The notes under the pieces are model-generated. The model searched no databases. It was not told the DNA's origin and saw only the letters and a list, made by a program, of their open reading frames with translations. From Chitinophaga costaii (GTDB lineage Bacteria; Bacteroidota; Bacteroidia; Chitinophagales; Chitinophagaceae), in assembly GCF_900094705.1 (NCBI RefSeq), contig NZ_FMAR01000003.1, positions 310,001 to 374,000 on the forward strand: a stretch of 64,000 nucleotides of DNA, in the 5' to 3' direction. The translations under genes were made by a program, and so were the position numbers. Of the stretch, positions 9,966-18,324 are shown piece by piece (the stretch's first letter is position 1; every line of letters starts with the position of its first letter).

Positions 9966-11660
9966 ATGTCATCCCGATTCCAATATTTACTGCTTAGCCT
10001 CATAGCCGGTACTTTGTTATGGCTGGCCTGGCCCTCTTCTCCCGGCACGCTGTTTATTTTTGTGGCACTCACGCCTTTGCTTTGGCTGGCAGAAAATGTG
10101 CGCAACATAAAGGCTTATTGGGCCTGGACTTTGCTGGCATTCACCCTCTTTAACGCGGCTACTACCTGGTGGGTGGGCAATACTACGGTGCCGGCCAGTG
10201 GGGTATTTGCCAATCTTTTTACGGCACTGCTCATGACCATCCCCTTCACTTCCTACTATGGTGCCCGCAAGCGCCTGGGCAGAACAGGGGCCTATGTAGC
10301 CCTCATCGTGTACTGGATGACGTTTGAATATGTAAACCTTACCTGGGAATTTGCCTGGCCCTGGCTGAGCCTCGGCAATGCATTTGCCATGCGGCCTGAC
10401 TGGGTGCAATGGTACCAGTATACCGGCGTGGGCGGAGGAACATTATGGGTATTGCTGGTCAATATAACCGCTTACGAATGCTGGAGAAAATTTCCGGAGT
10501 TGGATATCAAATATGTGGGCCGTATGCTGCGGCTATTATGGAAACCGGCCCTGGTTCTGTTTGTAGTGCCTTTTGTATTGAATGTATTGGCTTTGTTAAA
10601 TACTCATCCGGCAAACGACAGCAAGCCAATGAAAATAAAGGTGGTGATTGTGCAGCCCAACATAGACCCTTACGATAAATTTACTGAAGGTGCAGATGCC
10701 CAGCAACTGGATTTGCTGCTAAAACTCTCTGCCCAAAAAGCAGATAGCAGTACCCAGTATATTATTTGGCCGGAAACAGCCCTCTTCACCGAGGGTGCCT
10801 GGGAAAATGAGCTACGCATGAATCCGGAGATATTACGCATCCGCGATTTCCTGCAACAGCATGCGCCCAATGCAGTACTCATTAGCGGTGCCTCTACTCT
10901 AAAACGTTATGGGCACGAATTGCAGGAATTTCCCTACACTGCCCGCCCACTGAGCGATGGCGGGGCCTACGACGCTTTTAATGCTGCTATCCAGATAGAC
11001 CCTGCAGGTGGGGTGCAGGTGTATCATAAAGCCAAACTGGTGCCGGGCGCAGAAATTGTTCCCTACGTGAAGTACCTGTCTTTTATGGGCAATTTTGCGC
11101 TGGATATGGGCGGCATTACCGGTGGATATGGCCTTACACCAGGCGTATTATTAATGAGCAGGGACATTAAACCCGGGCCCGGTTTGGGTAGTCCAAATGG
11201 CCCACAGGTGGCGCCCGTTGTATGTTATGAATCGGTGTTCGGGGAATACATGGCCCGGCAAGTGAAACAAGGCGCCCAATTTTCGGTGATCATGACCAAT
11301 GATGGCTGGTGGGGCAATACCGAAGGACATCGCCAACATTTAAATTACGCCCGGTTGCGGGCTATCGAAACCCATCGTTGGATTGCACGTTGCGCTAACA
11401 CTGGCATATCAGCATTCATTAGCCCTAGCGGCGAAGTTATTGATGCTCAGCCATATTGGCAGCAGGCAGTGATGGAACATTCCGTAACAATCGAGACGGT
11501 TCAGACGTTATACGTTCGGTTTGGGGACTACCTTTATAAAGCCGCAGCGATCTTTTGTATCTTGCTGATTATTTATCGCATTTATCTACGGTTTGCAAAA
11601 AGGGCCAATTATGTGGAAGGAGATCAACCAGCATCAAGCAAAAGGAGCATACCGGGATGA
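9966..11660 (+). CDS. lnt: Apolipoprotein N-acyltransferase
   Basis: Lnt adds the third acyl chain to the N-terminal cysteine of lipoproteins at the inner membrane. The 564-residue protein begins with several hydrophobic segments (roughly residues 7-40, 50-70, 83-97, 108-122, 155-170, 190-212) and continues into a carbon-nitrogen hydrolase domain. The three catalytic residues are recognisable: Glu about 270 in 'IIWPETALF', Lys about 357 in 'YHKAKLVPGAEIVPY', and Cys about 420 in 'PVVCYESVFGEY'. A final hydrophobic segment follows near residues 520-540. The 3' end overlaps the next gene by 50 bases in another frame, so they are probably cotranscribed. The window encodes lipoproteins (17445, 18325) that such an enzyme would process. 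Confidence 0.95.
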   Translation: MSSRFQYLLLSLIAGTLLWLAWPSSPGTLFIFVALTPLLWLAENVRNIKAYWAWTLLAFTLFNAATTWWVGNTTVPASGVFANLFTALLMTIPFTSYYGARKRLGRTGAYVALIVYWMTFEYVNLTWEFAWPWLSLGNAFAMRPDWVQWYQYTGVGGGTLWVLLVNITAYECWRKFPELDIKYVGRMLRLLWKPALVLFVVPFVLNVLALLNTHPANDSKPMKIKVVIVQPNIDPYDKFTEGADAQQLDLLLKLSAQKADSSTQYIIWPETALFTEGAWENELRMNPEILRIRDFLQQHAPNAVLISGASTLKRYGHELQEFPYTARPLSDGGAYDAFNAAIQIDPAGGVQVYHKAKLVPGAEIVPYVKYLSFMGNFALDMGGITGGYGLTPGVLLMSRDIKPGPGLGSPNGPQVAPVVCYESVFGEYMARQVKQGAQFSVIMTNDGWWGNTEGHRQHLNYARLRAIETHRWIARCANTGISAFISPSGEVIDAQPYWQQAVMEHSVTIETVQTLYVRFGDYLYKAAAIFCILLIIYRIYLRFAKRANYVEGDQPASSKRSIPG

Positions 11661-12429
11661 GGGACAGGGCAGCGCAGTCGTGTTGCTACATGGATTTCCG
11701 GAGAATAATGAAATATGGGACCAGCAGGCTGCAGGGTTATCGCAGCGTTATCGCGTTATCCTCCCAGACCTGCCCGGCAGTGGCCGCAGCCCTATTGCCA
11801 CACCGCTTACCATAGACACTATGGCTGAATTTGTGATAGCGATCTTGCAGCAGGAAAATATAAATAGCGCCGTAGTCATCGGCCACTCTATGGGCGGATA
11901 TGTAGCCCTGGGTATCGCGGCGCTGCAACCATCCCTGGTAAAAGGGCTGGGCTTATTCCACTCCACCGCCCTGGCAGATGCCGATGAGAAGAAAGAAGCC
12001 CGGCGCAAGTCTATTAAGCTCATGGAGCAATATGGCAGCGAGGCCTTTGTACGGCAGGCATTGCCTGCCATGTTTAGCCCCGCTACTCGCAGCGCGCATC
12101 CCGAATTGGTAGAAGATTACATCAACATGGGAGCGCGCTGCCAGCAGGAAACACTCATTGGTTATTACGAAGCCATGATAGATCGTCCAGACCGTACAGC
12201 GGTACTGGAAGATGCCCGTTTCCCTGTTTTATTTGTGATGGGTAAAGACGATACCGCCGTACCCATGAACACCATCTGGCCGCAGGCCGTATTGCCAGCC
12301 ACCAGTAGCATACATGTTTTTAATCACACCGGGCATATGGGTATGTGGGAATCAACAACAGCGAGCAGCCAGGTTTTACAGGAATTTATTGATTTTAGCA
12401 GCCAGCTTCATTTTACCAACCAATCGTGA
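11611..12429 (+). CDS. Alpha/beta hydrolase
   Basis: A 272-residue alpha/beta-fold hydrolase of unknown substrate. The oxyanion-side motif 'VVLLHGFPEN' is near residue 25. The nucleophile elbow is 'GHSMGGY' (Ser about 98). An acid candidate is in 'VMGKDDTAVP' and the His is in 'NHTGHMGMWE' close to the C-terminus, so the catalytic triad looks intact. No signal peptide is seen, so it is probably cytoplasmic. ATG 11611 is chosen over TTG 11593, since both give the same fold and the ATG is a normal codon. It overlaps lnt by 50 bases, and its stop overlaps the next start in the tetramer GTGA, which implies translational coupling. Esterase, haloalkane dehalogenase and C-C hydrolase activity are all possible. 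Confidence 0.88.
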   Translation: MWKEINQHQAKGAYRDEGQGSAVVLLHGFPENNEIWDQQAAGLSQRYRVILPDLPGSGRSPIATPLTIDTMAEFVIAILQQENINSAVVIGHSMGGYVALGIAALQPSLVKGLGLFHSTALADADEKKEARRKSIKLMEQYGSEAFVRQALPAMFSPATRSAHPELVEDYINMGARCQQETLIGYYEAMIDRPDRTAVLEDARFPVLFVMGKDDTAVPMNTIWPQAVLPATSSIHVFNHTGHMGMWESTTASSQVLQEFIDFSSQLHFTNQS

Positions 12430-15074
12430 AACATATTTACAGTCTCCTCTTCATCCTTGCCTTGTGCCTTACCGCCCGGGGATCTCACATCATTGGGGGG
12501 GAAATGTACTATGCATATATCGGCAAAGACGCCAATGGACAATACCAATACCGGATTACACTGAAATTATATCGCGTGTGCGATGTGTCTACCTCCGGCA
12601 ATGGCCTGGCTCCCATGCCGCCTGACATCTACTTTTCCGTGTTCGACAAAAAAGATAATTCGCAGGTTGGTGACAACCATTTTACCGCACTTGGTTCCCT
12701 GACCCAGAAATCCATGAAGTCTAATGATCCTTGCATGGTAAACCCACCCACCGTGTGTTTCCAGATCGGCACCTATACGACTACCGTTACCCTACCGTTA
12801 AATGACCAGGGATATGTGGTGGCTTTTCAAAGCTGCTGCCGCGACGAAAATATGGCCAATATCCAGTTGGAAGTGCAGCAAGGCGGCCAGCGGGGTACAG
12901 GTGCTACTTATTTCACGGAAATACCGGGCAGCCTTACCGGAATTCCCGGCGACAATAGCCCTATATTTGATAAAGATTCCGCCATCATTGTGTGTGCCGA
13001 TAAAAAATTTACCTACACCTTTACCGCCAGCGACCCGGATAATGACAGCCTGGTGTACAGTTTTTGCGACGCTTATAAAGGCGGAAAGATCATCGATGGA
13101 CAAAGCGGTGGCGTACCCGACCCAAGTGATCCGCCACCTTACCAAACGGTTGGTTATTATTCACCTTATAGTGGCGGTGCGCCGTTGGGGGTAGGTGCCG
13201 TCATAGACCCACATACTGGTATTATCTCCGGCATTGCGCCACAGGCGGGCAAGTATGTGGTAACCGTTTGCGTAAGCGAATATCGCAATGGGCAGCTTAT
13301 TGGCATCCACCATAAAGATTTTCATATATCGGTAACTACCTGTGTAAAATACGTAACCGCCGATACGCCCGACAAATACGCCCAGTGCGATGGGCTTACC
13401 ATCAATTTTATTAATAACAGTACAATCGGCAGAAAATACTTCTGGGATTTTGGCGATGGCGATACGCTTACTACTTACAGTACCGATCCGCTGCCACATA
13501 CTTACAAAAGTGCCAATGTGTATCATGTAAAGCTGGTAGTAGATCCCGGAAATTCCTGCTACGATAGCACCACCACTGTTGTATACGCCTTCCCGCAATT
13601 CTTTCCCAGCCTGGGCTTCAAAGGATTGTGTGCCGAGTTCCCCACCCAGTTAAATAATACCTCTTATACTAACAATGCAGGCGATTTTGTGGCATATACC
13701 CGCTGGGACTTTGGAACAGGGGTGGCTGCTGATACATCGTTAGAAAAAAATCCAGTTTTTAAATTCCCGGCTACCGGCGATTATACGGTAACCATGCTGG
13801 TACGCACCGATAAAGGATGTGAACAAACCCTCACTCAAAAGATTTCTATCTACGATAAGCCACCACTTACCGCCACCGGGGATACAGTTATGTGCGCCAA
13901 AGATGATCTTCAACTTAATGCCAACAGCTCCTTGGCCGGCACCTATAGCTGGTCGCCCCTGTATGATATTACCAACGCCAACACAGCTACACCCACCGTG
14001 TCTCCCCAGTTAGATACGGCCTACACGGTAACCTTCACCGACCAGCAAGGGTGTACCAATACAGCCCGCACCGAAATAGATGTGAAGTCGGTCCTGTTAG
14101 TAAACGCTCCACCAGATAGTACCATCTGTACCGGCGATACAGTGCACCTCCACGCCAGCAGCGACGGGCCGTATGCTATAACCTGGCTGGAACTGCCTAG
14201 TAGCCGCAATCTGGGCGGCGGGGCCGACCTGGATATAACGCCCGATTCGCCAGTAGAACACTATGAAGTGCTGGCCACCCTGGGTAGCTGTTCTGCCACC
14301 GATGAGGTAACCTACACCCTTGTAAACCCGCCTGTAGCTAGTGCTGGTATGGATACCACTATCTGTTACGGAGAAACGGCCTTCCTGCATGCAAGTGGGG
14401 GCAGTTCCTATCGCTGGACGCCGGCTGCTTTGCTTTCAAAGACAAATGTACCCGATGTCAAAGCCTTCCCTAAAAGCGACTATCAGTTTATAGTAACGGT
14501 AACGGATACACTGGGATGCCCCCGTGCCGTGAGCGATACCATGCTGGTTACCGTGGTGCCACAGATCAATGCCTTTGCGGGCAATGACACCATTATTGTG
14601 CTGGGCCAGGCTTTTCAACTACATGGTACCGGCACCGGCGGTTACCGCTACACCTGGACGCCCACGGACATGCTAACGAATCCAAATATTGCCGATCCTA
14701 TTACTAACAGTACCCGCGATATTACTTACACCCTTACGGTATATACCCAAGAGGGCTGCGTAGATCAGGACGATATCAACATACGTTTCATGAATGGTCC
14801 TAACATCTACGTGCCGAATGCCTTCTCGCCCAATGGAGATGGGAAGAACGATATTTTCCGGCCCCTGCCGGTAGGCATTCTGCAAATCCAGTATTTCAGC
14901 ATTTACGACCGGTGGGGCAATGAAATGTTTTCCACCAATGAATATATGAAGGGTTGGGATGGCACTTTTCATGGGCAGGTGGCTAACATGGGCACCTATG
15001 TATGGATGGTAAGAGGCCTGGATCAGAACAAAAAGATAGTGATGGAAAAAGGAACGGTAACGCTGATCCGGTAA
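12426..15074 (+). CDS. PKD-repeat protein with gliding-type (T9SS type B) C-terminal domain
   Basis: A predicted secreted surface protein of 882 residues. It starts at GTG 12426 (GTGA overlap with the previous stop) and opens with a signal peptide (hydrophobic 'LLFILALCLTARG'). The N-terminal 'SHIIGGEMYYAYIG' domain is common in Bacteroidota cargo proteins. PKD-type domains follow ('YFWDFGDGDT' about residue 338, 'RWDFGTGVAAD' about 425), then Ig-like 'Y.W.P' modules ('TYSWSPLYD', 'SYRWTPAAL', 'RYTWTPTDM'). The last 90 residues are the gliding motility-associated sorting domain ('YVPNAFSPNGDGKNDIF', 'IYDRWGNEMF', 'GWDGTFHG', 'GTYVWMV'). That domain directs T9SS export through SprA with a PorP/SprF partner. 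The ligand is unknown; adhesion is a reasonable guess. Confidence 0.88.
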   Translation: MKHIYSLLFILALCLTARGSHIIGGEMYYAYIGKDANGQYQYRITLKLYRVCDVSTSGNGLAPMPPDIYFSVFDKKDNSQVGDNHFTALGSLTQKSMKSNDPCMVNPPTVCFQIGTYTTTVTLPLNDQGYVVAFQSCCRDENMANIQLEVQQGGQRGTGATYFTEIPGSLTGIPGDNSPIFDKDSAIIVCADKKFTYTFTASDPDNDSLVYSFCDAYKGGKIIDGQSGGVPDPSDPPPYQTVGYYSPYSGGAPLGVGAVIDPHTGIISGIAPQAGKYVVTVCVSEYRNGQLIGIHHKDFHISVTTCVKYVTADTPDKYAQCDGLTINFINNSTIGRKYFWDFGDGDTLTTYSTDPLPHTYKSANVYHVKLVVDPGNSCYDSTTTVVYAFPQFFPSLGFKGLCAEFPTQLNNTSYTNNAGDFVAYTRWDFGTGVAADTSLEKNPVFKFPATGDYTVTMLVRTDKGCEQTLTQKISIYDKPPLTATGDTVMCAKDDLQLNANSSLAGTYSWSPLYDITNANTATPTVSPQLDTAYTVTFTDQQGCTNTARTEIDVKSVLLVNAPPDSTICTGDTVHLHASSDGPYAITWLELPSSRNLGGGADLDITPDSPVEHYEVLATLGSCSATDEVTYTLVNPPVASAGMDTTICYGETAFLHASGGSSYRWTPAALLSKTNVPDVKAFPKSDYQFIVTVTDTLGCPRAVSDTMLVTVVPQINAFAGNDTIIVLGQAFQLHGTGTGGYRYTWTPTDMLTNPNIADPITNSTRDITYTLTVYTQEGCVDQDDINIRFMNGPNIYVPNAFSPNGDGKNDIFRPLPVGILQIQYFSIYDRWGNEMFSTNEYMKGWDGTFHGQVANMGTYVWMVRGLDQNKKIVMEKGTVTLIR

Positions 15075-15093
15075 GAATGCAATAATTTTGTAA

Positions 15094-15119
15094 GCTCCTG
15101 CCCAGGCAGGAGCTTTTTT
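15094..15119 (+). terminator. Rho-independent terminator after the lnt-hydrolase-cargo cluster
   Basis: A 9-base perfect stem (GCTCCTGCC with GGCAGGAGC), a 2-base nominal loop and six Ts lie 19 bases after the stop. Confidence 0.88.
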
Positions 15120-15159
15120 GTTTACAGGAACCATCTCTTTACCCATAAATTATTAGTAT

Positions 15160-15915
15160 ATGGCTATCATTTTAATTACCGGCGCCACCGCAGGTTTTGG
15201 AAAAGCATGTGCAGAAAAATACGCCGCGGCTGGCTACAACCTTATTCTTACTGGCCGCCGTGCAGAAAGGCTGAAAACGCTGCAAACTACGCTGGAGGCG
15301 CAGCACGGCATTAAGATACTACCCCTGGCTTTTGATGTGCGCGACCAGGAAGCCGTAGCAAAGGTATTGGGCAATATCCCCCTGGCATGGCAGGCTATAG
15401 ATATCCTGGTGAACAATGCCGGGGGCGCCAATGGCCTAAGTCCCATACAGGAAGGCGATGTGGAAGACTGGAACACAATGATAGATACCAATATAAAAGG
15501 CCTGCTCTATGTATCGCGGGTAGTAATGCCCTGGATGGTAGCGCGCCAGCAGGGCCATATTTTCAACATTGGCTCTATTGCGGGCAAGCAGGTATATGCC
15601 AAAGGCAATGTATACTGTGCTACCAAAGCCGCTGTAGATGCCATTTCCCAGGGCATGCGGATAGACTTGCTGCCCTACGGCATTAAAGTAACCGGCGTAC
15701 ACCCCGGTGCGGCGGAAACAGAGTTTTCCCTGGTGCGTTTCAAAGGCGATGCCCAAAAGGCCGCCGATGTGTATAAAGGCCTAACGCCCCTTACGGCGGA
15801 AGATATTGCCGATATCATCTTTTACTGTAGCCAGCTTCCCCGGCATGTTTGCATTAACGACCTGGTAGTAACCCCTCTACAGCAGGCTAACGCATTTTAT
15901 TACGACCGGAAATAG
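15160..15915 (+). CDS. SDR-family NAD(P)-dependent oxidoreductase (YdfG-like)
   Basis: A classical short-chain dehydrogenase of 251 residues. It has the N-terminal cofactor loop 'TGATAGFGKACAEKY', the 'LVNNAGG' strand, a catalytic Ser in 'FNIGSIAGKQ' and the YxxxK pair in 'VYCATKAAVDA'. An Arg pair after the second strand ('TGRRAERL') favours NADP(H). The pattern, including 'HPGAAETEFSLVRFKGDAQKA', resembles the YdfG group that oxidises 3-hydroxy acids or serine. The exact substrate cannot be read from sequence. It is flanked by a terminator upstream and stands alone. Confidence 0.9.
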   Translation: MAIILITGATAGFGKACAEKYAAAGYNLILTGRRAERLKTLQTTLEAQHGIKILPLAFDVRDQEAVAKVLGNIPLAWQAIDILVNNAGGANGLSPIQEGDVEDWNTMIDTNIKGLLYVSRVVMPWMVARQQGHIFNIGSIAGKQVYAKGNVYCATKAAVDAISQGMRIDLLPYGIKVTGVHPGAAETEFSLVRFKGDAQKAADVYKGLTPLTAEDIADIIFYCSQLPRHVCINDLVVTPLQQANAFYYDRK

Positions 15916-15940
15916 GGCAGGGGAACGAATTTGTTTTAAC

Positions 15941-15950
15941 ACACATGTGT
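15941..15950. promoter_or_regulatory. Palindrome ACACATGTGT upstream of a small-ORF promoter
   Basis: A perfect 10-base palindrome lies 24 bases before the -7 box at 15975, so near -45 to -36. This is a typical place for a dimeric regulator. Its function is inferred from position only. Confidence 0.3.
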
Positions 15951-15974
15951 TATATAACGAATATTTTTTTTTAC

Positions 15975-15982
15975 TATATTTG
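15975..15982 (+). promoter_or_regulatory. -7 box TATATTTG before the 53-residue small ORF
   Basis: A perfect TAnnTTTG match lies 48 bases upstream of ATG 16031, in an AT-rich stretch. No -33 TTTG is evident at the usual spacing. Confidence 0.45.
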
Positions 15983-16030
15983 GTTTAATAGTTTCATTGT
16001 CTTCTATCCTATAACTATAACCATATCCCT

Positions 16031-16192
16031 ATGCTTACATTCACCACTGTTTACCTGGTGCGCCTTTACTACCCTAAGTGGAAGGCACAATGGCGCCATT
16101 ATGTTGCTGACACCCGCAGAGATGCCTATGGCCGTTGGGCTAAAAAGCAGGAATGGGAATCCAGCAAACCCTTTGCTTTCAGTTTTAGCTGA
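16031..16192 (+). CDS. Possible small protein, 53 residues
   Basis: An ATG-to-TGA ORF fills the otherwise unexplained 336-base gap between the SDR gene and dprA. The product begins MLTFTTVYLVRLYYPKW, is rich in Trp and Tyr, has a basic-to-mixed middle ('DTRRDAYGRWAKKQEW') and ends KPFAFSFS. I recognise no domain. The case for a real gene is contextual: a perfect -7 box 48 bases upstream and a clean hairpin plus T-run 23 bases after the stop. It has no other-frame gene to shadow. It could also be the remnant of a longer gene or a noncoding transcript. Confidence 0.4.
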   Translation: MLTFTTVYLVRLYYPKWKAQWRHYVADTRRDAYGRWAKKQEWESSKPFAFSFS

Positions 16193-16214
16193 AATGCAGT
16201 ACAAAAAATTTTAT

Positions 16215-16253
16215 AACTATAGCTTCGCTGCCTGGCGAGGCTATAGTTTTTTT
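16215..16253. terminator. Terminator between the small ORF and dprA
   Basis: A 9-base perfect stem (AACTATAGC with GCTATAGTT) with a 16-base loop is followed on the plus strand by a T-run. It lies between two convergent genes, so it mainly serves the plus-strand small ORF. It abuts the dprA stop. Confidence 0.7.
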
Positions 16254-17352
16254 AGGCCATCGTATAATATTGTCCCGGCAAGCTTTTGATCACACATTGC
16301 ATTTCAAGGCTTAGCACCGCGCTGGCCACCTCGCTGTTGGGCAGGGTACTATTCCGGAATATTTCGTCGATGTGCCTTGGCGCCTCGTCATTAAAAAGCG
16401 CTACCACAGCCTTCTCTATATGATTAAGGGTTAAGAACAAAGAAGGCTGCACCACAGATTTGACGGTGGGGAGATCCCAGCCCAGGGCATCTATAATATC
16501 TGCTGCGCCAGTCACCAATTGTGCCTTGTTGTTGCGGATCAGGGCATGGCAGCCAGCAGAAAGCTCATCGTTTATGCGCCCTGGCACAGCCAGTACATCC
16601 CGGTTGTAACTAAAGGCAATATCGGCTGTGATCAGGGAGCCGCCCCGCAACCCTGTTTCTATGACCAGGGTGGCATCGCTGATACCTGCCACAATACGGT
16701 TACGTTTAGGGAAATTTTGTTTGTCTGGCTGGGTGCCGCTGATGAAATCTGTCAGCAACGCCCCATTTTGCTGAATCATTTCCCGCGCCACGTCTTTATG
16801 TATGGCCGGGTACATACGATCCAGCCCATGCCCCAGGATACCAATGGTGGGTAAGCCATTGGCCAATGCTGCTTGGTGGGCAATGATATCAACGCCATAG
16901 GCCATGCCGCTTACAATGGTGATGCCCATGGGCGCCAGTCCGGCAATGAGTGTCTCGCATACCTCCCGTCCGTGCCTGGAGGGCTTGCGGGTACCAATAA
17001 CGCTGAGCATGCGCGGCGCTTGCAGCGCTGCATCGCCCTTCTGATAAAGGAGTACCGGCGCATCGTGGCACTGGCGCAGCCGCTCCGGGTAGGCCGCATC
17101 GGTGTAAAACACAGGCTGAATTTGATATCGCGTGATAAAAGAAATTTCGGCCTCCACCCTTGCAAAATTGTTGAATTGCTTAATTTGTAGGGCCCTGAAC
17201 TTCCCCACCTCCGGGATGGATGCCAGTTCGTGCAAACGCGCTTGAAAAAGATTACTCGCACTGCCAAAATGTTCTAGCAATCTTTTGGCCAGTACATCGC
17301 CAATGTGCGGGATCTGCGTAAGGGCTATCTGGTGTATGAGTTCCTGGGTCAT
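16252..17352 (-). CDS. dprA: DNA-processing protein DprA
   Basis: DprA binds incoming single-stranded DNA and loads RecA during natural transformation. The 366-residue protein has N-terminal helix-hairpin-helix segments ('ALTQIPHIGDVLAKRLLEHFG', 'ELASIPEVGKFRALQI'). The Rossmann-like core carries 'VIGTRKPSRHG', 'TIVSGMAYGVDIIAHQAAL', 'GILGHGLDRMYP' and 'NRIVAGISDATLVIETGLRGGSLITA'. The C-terminal segment is the winged-helix DML1-like domain. ATG 17352 is preferred to TTG 17361. A near-consensus TACATTTTG sits just upstream on the minus strand. Its presence suggests possible competence, although DprA is very widespread. Confidence 0.95.
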   Translation of the reverse strand: MTQELIHQIALTQIPHIGDVLAKRLLEHFGSASNLFQARLHELASIPEVGKFRALQIKQFNNFARVEAEISFITRYQIQPVFYTDAAYPERLRQCHDAPVLLYQKGDAALQAPRMLSVIGTRKPSRHGREVCETLIAGLAPMGITIVSGMAYGVDIIAHQAALANGLPTIGILGHGLDRMYPAIHKDVAREMIQQNGALLTDFISGTQPDKQNFPKRNRIVAGISDATLVIETGLRGGSLITADIAFSYNRDVLAVPGRINDELSAGCHALIRNNKAQLVTGAADIIDALGWDLPTVKSVVQPSLFLTLNHIEKAVVALFNDEAPRHIDEIFRNSTLPNSEVASAVLSLEMQCVIKSLPGQYYTMA

Positions 17353-17444
17353 GGTCAACAAAATGTATCACCTAATTTACACTCTTCCCCCCGATGATTT
17401 TTAATTTCCCCCATCATTAACATCAAATTTATTAAACCAGGCAC

Positions 17445-18269
17445 ATGTTTAAAAACCGCTTTTTTGTTTACTTATTTTTAGGAACCGCCGTGGCCTGCCA
17501 TCCTGCCCACCAGGTGACCACTACGCCAAAAATTGCTACCACGCCACCTGTTACCATATTTCAGCCATATGGACCTGCATGGGCGGCGCTGTGGCAACAA
17601 CAAGCTGCGGAGTACAAGGCGCTTTGTTTGCAGGCCTACCAATTGGCCGCATGGCGGGTAGATCAGGACCTGTTACAATCTCACTCAAAACCATTAGCCA
17701 TCGTAACCGATATCGATGAAACGATATTAGACAATAGTCCGAATACAGTGCACCAGGCCCTCCAGGGAAAAGGATTTAACGAAAAGGATTGGGAGGAATG
17801 GACGGCCAAAGCAACCGCAGATACGGTGCCTGGAGCACTTACCTTTTTTAAATACGCCGCCGCCAAAGGCATCGATATTTTTTATATCTCCAACCGCTCC
17901 GAAGCAGAACGCAGTGGCACGTTGCAAAATCTTCAGCGCTGGAACTTTCCACAGGCCACGGGCGATCACCTGGTGTTGCGAGGAACTGCCTCCAGTAAAG
18001 AAGGCCGGCGTGAAGCGGTGGCCAGTACACACGAGATCATCCTGCTGGTAGGCGATAACCTGGGAGACTTTTCCGCTGCTTTTGAAAATCAACTGCCCGA
18101 TGCCCGCACCCACGCGGTACAAAATGCAGCAGCGGATTTTGGCAAACGTTTTATCATCCTGCCTAATGTGATGTATGGCGATTGGGAACCTTCATTATAC
18201 CACTATAAAAGAGGGTTGAGTATACTTCAAAAAGATGCTATTTTGCGAAGCAGTCTTCGCAACTACTAA
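17445..18269 (+). CDS. 5'-nucleotidase / acid phosphatase lipoprotein, e(P4) family
   Basis: A 274-residue class C acid phosphatase of the HAD superfamily. The N-terminus is a lipoprotein signal (hydrophobic 'FFVYLFLGTAVAC', lipobox Cys about residue 18). The DDDD-type signature is clear: 'VTDIDETILDNSP' (nucleophile Asp about 89), 'YISNRSEAERSGT' and the late acidic pair in 'LLVGDNLGDFSAAF'. In Haemophilus, e(P4) dephosphorylates NMN and nucleoside monophosphates in the periplasm. A similar role is inferred here, while the true substrate may differ. The gene is monocistronic and ends in a strong bidirectional terminator. Confidence 0.92.
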   Translation: MFKNRFFVYLFLGTAVACHPAHQVTTTPKIATTPPVTIFQPYGPAWAALWQQQAAEYKALCLQAYQLAAWRVDQDLLQSHSKPLAIVTDIDETILDNSPNTVHQALQGKGFNEKDWEEWTAKATADTVPGALTFFKYAAAKGIDIFYISNRSEAERSGTLQNLQRWNFPQATGDHLVLRGTASSKEGRREAVASTHEIILLVGDNLGDFSAAFENQLPDARTHAVQNAAADFGKRFIILPNVMYGDWEPSLYHYKRGLSILQKDAILRSSLRNY

Positions 18270-18272
18270 ATA

Positions 18273-18309
18273 AAAAAAATCCCTTGCCATAGTCGCCAGG
18301 GATTTTTTT
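18273..18309. terminator. Bidirectional terminator between convergent genes
   Basis: A 12-base perfect stem of seven As plus TCCCT pairs with AGGGA plus seven Ts, giving U-tracts on both strands. It serves the phosphatase gene (plus) and the repeat lipoprotein gene (minus, ending 18325). A second perfect 8-base hairpin (TTGCGAAG/CTTCGCAA, 18243-18262) overlaps the end of the phosphatase coding region. Confidence 0.88.
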
Positions 18310-18324
18310 ATGCAATAGCTATTT

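Noticed and set aside
15945..16289. 114-residue plus-strand ORF in the gap before dprA
   Set aside because: Its codons pass through the -7 box and the terminator hairpin and overlap the dprA 3' end; the 53-residue ORF in another frame fits the signals better.
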